Below, piece after piece: positions 7,145 through 8,492 of a stretch of DNA of 8,492 bases. A program made the position numbers and the translations under genes. Position 1 is the first letter of the stretch. The number at the start of each line of letters is the position of its first letter. Origin of the DNA: an uncultured Bacteroidota bacterium (lineage in GTDB: Bacteria; Bacteroidota; Bacteroidia; NS11-12g; UBA955); contig CAJBVU010000214.1 in the NCBI GenBank assembly GCA_903959115.1, positions 1-8,492 of the forward strand, given 5' to 3'. The notes beneath the pieces were generated by a model. The model was not told the DNA's origin. It did no database searches and saw only the letters and a list, made by a program, of their open reading frames with translations.

Positions 7145-8089
7145 TTAGGATTGGGGTGCCGCATGTTTGGCGCTTAACCAACGCTCAGCATCCAATGCAG
7201 CCATACACCCACTTCCCGCCGCCGTAACAGCCTGACGATAAATCTTATCTTGGGCGTCACCTGAACAGAAAACCCCTTCAACATTCGTATACGATGTTCC
7301 TGGAGTTGTGATGATATAACCCTGTTCATCCATATTGATATAAGGCTTGAAAATGGCTGTGTTTGGAGTATGTCCGATAGCTACAAAGAACCCTTTGATT
7401 GGAAACTCTCTCGTTTCACCGGTTTGGTTATTTTTCACCCTCACCGCCTCAACACCCATATCACCCAAAATCTCATCGGTTTCAGTATTAAACAACACTT
7501 CGATATTCGGAGTTGTCATCACGCGATGCTGCATCGCCTTAGAAGCCCTAAACTCCTCTTTGCGAACCAGCATATACACTTTACTGCAAATCTTTGATAG
7601 GTACGATGCCTCTTCGCAGGCCGTATCACCGGCACCCACAATTGCAACATCCTGACCGCGATAAAAGAAACCATCGCAAACAGCACATGCACTCACACCC
7701 GAACCATTCAATCTTTCTTCTGATGGAATTCCTAACCATTTGGCGCTAGCACCTGTAGAAATAATTACGGCTTGCGCTTCAATTTCATGGGTTCCATCTA
7801 CGATCACTTTTTGGGGACCGCCTTGCTTGAATTCAACCGACGTAACCATCCCAAAACGCGCATCAGTACCCAAACGGACTGCCTGTTCTTTGAACATCGA
7901 CATCATCTCAGGCCCTTGCACACCATGAGGAAACCCAGGATAATTTTCTACCTCCGTAGTAATCGTCAACTGACCACCCGGCTGCAAACCTTCGTACATC
8001 ACAGGCTTCATATCGGCACGCGCCGCGTAAATGGCCGCAGTATATCCCGCAGGACCGCTACCTATAATTAAACACTCTACTTTTTCCAT
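7145..8089 (-). CDS. trxB: Thioredoxin-disulfide reductase (NADPH)
   Basis: This 314-residue cytoplasmic flavoenzyme transfers electrons from NADPH through FAD and a redox disulfide to thioredoxin. It is full length for the low-molecular-weight bacterial family. Motifs in order are the FAD dinucleotide-binding loop GSGPAG (10-15), the flavin-contacting GLQPGGQL (34-41), the redox-active Cys135-Ala-Val-Cys138-Asp (E. coli has CATC), the NADPH-binding GAGDTACEEA (152-161), the basic VRKEEFRAS segment that holds the 2'-phosphate of NADPH, and GVFCSGDAQD near the C-terminus, the second FAD-contact motif. The cofactor and active-site residues I can recognise are all present. The gene has a predicted promoter just upstream and is the first gene of a probable two-gene operon with the secreted Asp-box protein. 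A role in maintaining thioredoxin for reductive enzymes and oxidative-stress defence is known for the family. Confidence 0.96.
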   Translation of the reverse strand: MEKVECLIIGSGPAGYTAAIYAARADMKPVMYEGLQPGGQLTITTEVENYPGFPHGVQGPEMMSMFKEQAVRLGTDARFGMVTSVEFKQGGPQKVIVDGTHEIEAQAVIISTGASAKWLGIPSEERLNGSGVSACAVCDGFFYRGQDVAIVGAGDTACEEASYLSKICSKVYMLVRKEEFRASKAMQHRVMTTPNIEVLFNTETDEILGDMGVEAVRVKNNQTGETREFPIKGFFVAIGHTPNTAIFKPYINMDEQGYIITTPGTSYTNVEGVFCSGDAQDKIYRQAVTAAGSGCMAALDAERWLSAKHAAPQS

Positions 8090-8099
8090 AACGATGTAG

Positions 8100-8134
8100 C
8101 AAAAATAAAAACTCCCTCGCGGGAGTTTTTACAA
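8100..8134 (-). promoter_or_regulatory. Predicted trxB promoter overlapping the upstream terminator
   Basis: On the minus strand TATTTTTG (8107-8100) matches TAnnTTTG and lies 10 bases before the trxB ATG. The only candidate -33 element is TTG at 8134-8132, 24 bp upstream, slightly longer than usual, so the upstream half is weak. The whole spacer is occupied by the terminator hairpin of the preceding gene. Confidence 0.5.
8101..8130 (-). terminator. Rho-independent terminator after glutamine synthetase III
   Basis: On the minus strand AAAAACTCCC (8130-8121) and GGGAGTTTTT (8116-8107) form a perfect 10-bp stem closed by GCGA, a GNRA-type tetraloop. The trailing T-run continues as ATTTTT down to 8101. 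It lies 17 bases after the glutamine synthetase stop codon. The A/T-flanked stem could in principle also work on the plus strand, but no plus-strand gene reads into it. Confidence 0.9.
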
Positions 8135-8147
8135 TTTTGTTCACACA

Positions 8148-8492
8148 TTAAAATCTATTGCTAATTAGCTCAAAGAAAGAAAGCAATTCGCGATACTTAG
8201 GCAAAGTCCATTCCGCATCGTCGCAAACCCTTTCGATTTCATCGCAACACTCACGAATGTCATCAAACATAGGCTTTACCTTATTGCAATAGGCCAACGC
8301 TTTCTGATCAGCATGCTCCAAATTGTTCGCCTTCGCACGCTCGGCTGTCATCTTTTCATTCAATTCATACACGCGATTGATCTGCTTTGCCAAGAACTCA
8401 ACAATTTCCGTCTGCGCCTTGTGACTATCCTTCTTCAATCCCATCGATTGCAATGCATTTACATTATCCGCCAAACGCTTCTGGTAATTCAC
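8148..8492 (-). CDS. glnN: Type III glutamine synthetase, C-terminal fragment (5' end outside the window)
   Basis: These are the last 115 codons of a gene entering from the right edge. The edge codon is GTG, read here as an internal valine rather than a start. The encoded tail is helical and charged, and fits the C-terminal domain of type III glutamine synthetase: a RLADNVNAL-LGL segment, a long helix with NRVYELNEKM, KALAYCNKVKPMFDDIR, a helix with DEIERVCDD, and the closing WTLPKYRELL, which corresponds to the family's W-x-LPKYRELLF ending. Type III enzymes are dodecamers of roughly 700-residue subunits that make glutamine from glutamate, ammonia and ATP, and are common in Bacteroidota. The catalytic domain is not in view, so activity cannot be judged. 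About eight residues (SFFELISNRF region) follow the usual end point. A strong terminator follows. Confidence 0.82.
   Translation of the reverse strand: MNYQKRLADNVNALQSMGLKKDSHKAQTEIVEFLAKQINRVYELNEKMTAERAKANNLEHADQKALAYCNKVKPMFDDIRECCDEIERVCDDAEWTLPKYRELLSFFELISNRF

Noticed and set aside
1..8492. tRNA/rRNA genes, CRISPR arrays, insertion sequences, prophage or defence modules
   Set aside because: Genes fill nearly all of the window with gaps of at most about 110 bp. No clustered direct repeats, transposase or integrase motifs, or tRNA-like cloverleaf were seen.

Overview
The window looks like an ordinary chromosomal segment of a member of the Bacteroidota. Four observations support this. 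Three upstream regions each carry the octamer TATTTTTG, which fits the Bacteroidota -7 element TAnnTTTG, and a TTTG/TTG lies about 20-24 bp further upstream. None of the five gene starts has a recognisable Shine-Dalgarno sequence. The protein families are typical of the phylum: a type III glutamine synthetase tail, a CAVC-type thioredoxin reductase, a PpiD-like foldase of about 720 residues, and a short SIS-family phosphoglucose/phosphomannose isomerase. The genus cannot be fixed from this sequence.

Layout, left to right. A 5'-truncated M20 metallopeptidase of the carboxypeptidase S/PM20D1 type (2-1201, plus strand) converges on a block of six minus-strand genes. Read in their direction of transcription (right to left), these are: the C-terminal tail of type III glutamine synthetase (8492-8148, cut by the window edge), ended by a strong hairpin terminator; trxB (8089-7145), followed 3 bp later by a secreted Asp-box (BNR) beta-propeller protein (7141-5387); a PpiD-like membrane-anchored peptidyl-prolyl isomerase with its own promoter (5304-3139) and a strong terminator; and a two-gene unit of an SIS sugar-phosphate isomerase (3030-2044) followed 5 bp later by a PhnP-like metallo-beta-lactamase-fold hydrolase (2038-1271). 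No gap between genes exceeds about 110 bp.

How the genes may relate. TrxB is cytoplasmic redox housekeeping. The propeller and PpiD act outside the cytoplasmic membrane, so the middle of the window has an envelope and protein-folding flavour. The SIS isomerase is central sugar metabolism. The M20 enzyme and the MBL hydrolase are metal-dependent hydrolases whose substrates cannot be read from sequence.

I found no RNA genes, CRISPR arrays, insertion sequences, prophage genes or defence genes, and nothing I would call a new biological system. The points worth a second look are regulatory (very short or absent leaders, a terminator whose T-tract doubles as the trxB -7 element, an inverted repeat upstream of the ppiD promoter), the unusual trxB-propeller operon, and the uncertain function of the propeller protein.
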